In this document: one piece after another, positions 21,681 to 21,822 of the stretch
Position numbering within the stretch: position 1 is the first letter of the stretch
Layout of the letters: each line of letters starts with the position of its first letter
IMG/VR virus record: IMGVR_UViG_3300035698_000775
Span: 1-21,822 of that record
Direction: 5' to 3' (one strand)
Origin: a virus
DNA: 21,822 nucleotides
Program-made: the position numbers and the translations under genes
The notes under the pieces: model-generated
Told to the model about the DNA's origin: nothing
The model's input: the letters and a program-made list of their open reading frames with translations, nothing else
Database searches by the model: none

Positions 21681-21822
21681 ATGGCAAATGAAAACATAAG
21701 TACGAGCCTAAAGACTGCAAGTTTGTTTTTAGGGATAATACTGATGTTCGCGTCAGTAATTGGCGCTGCCTGCATTGCCTATGATACTGGCAAGGAAACC
21801 AAACTTGAAGTCGCAAGCCTAA
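21681..21822 (+). CDS. Membrane protein, partial, possible holin or spanin
   Basis: ATG at 21681 has AAGGA (21669-21673) 7 bases upstream. The reading frame is open to the window edge (47 codons), so the gene is partial. It starts MANENISTSLKTASLFLG, and residues about 13-38 form one clear hydrophobic segment (ASLFLGIILMFASVIGAACI), followed by AYDTGKETKLEVASL. A single N-terminal transmembrane helix after the ejection genes fits a holin or inner-membrane spanin opening a lysis module. That role is inference; the rest of the protein is outside the window. Confidence 0.6.
   Translation, partial: MANENISTSLKTASLFLGIILMFASVIGAACIAYDTGKETKLEVASL

Overview
The window is a stretch of an AT-rich tailed-phage genome (Caudoviricetes). 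It carries the DNA-packaging and virion-assembly genes of a T7-like or BPP-1-like podovirus, all on the + strand. No host gene, tRNA, integrase, CRISPR array or insertion sequence is visible, so the sequence does not say whether this is a free phage or a prophage, or what the host is. Genes have ordinary purine-rich ribosome binding sites, and many overlap or abut (TAATG, ATGA, stop directly followed by ATG), as in one long late operon. All three stop codons are used, so the standard bacterial code applies.

Layout. Positions 1-153: AT-rich leader with one strong sigma70-like promoter (-35 at 91-96, -10 at 114-119). 154-1648: a 34-aa ORF, the small terminase, a zinc-ribbon protein full of GC-rich repeats, and two short ORFs, the second translationally coupled to the large terminase. 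1648-3252: GpA-type large terminase. 3319-4907: accessory block with a parallel beta-helix protein, a GNAT-like protein and a small Gly/Gln-rich protein. 4909-9117: head module (T7 gp8-type portal, Bbp19-like protein, scaffold, major capsid protein, putative cement protein). 9125-9152: a convincing intrinsic terminator closing the head module. 9165-13831: tail module (tail tubular A, a signal-peptide protein, tail tubular B N-part, a 146-aa structural-type protein, tail tubular B C-part). 13828-21645: ejection module (gp13-like GNAT-fold protein, gp14-like, gp15-like and a 1697-aa gp16-like protein). 21681 to the edge: a membrane protein, probably the start of the lysis module.

How it works together: terminase packages DNA through the portal into a capsid built by scaffold, capsid and cement proteins. 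Tubular proteins A and B form the short tail. The last four large-module proteins are expected to sit inside the head and be ejected to form the trans-envelope channel.

Points that stand out: (1) tail tubular protein B appears split into two ORFs with an unrelated 146-aa gene between them, all three in the same frame; (2) the gp16-like ejection protein contains an ADP-ribosyltransferase-like segment of the polyvalent-protein type; (3) both tail tubular proteins contain a CBM5/12-like insert; (4) the zinc-ribbon gene contains repeats copied at the DNA level and read in different frames; (5) two putative appendage genes nearly 10 kb apart share an almost identical translation-start segment; (6) a signal-peptide protein is encoded between the two tail genes. 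All family assignments come from reading motifs and gene order; no database search was run.
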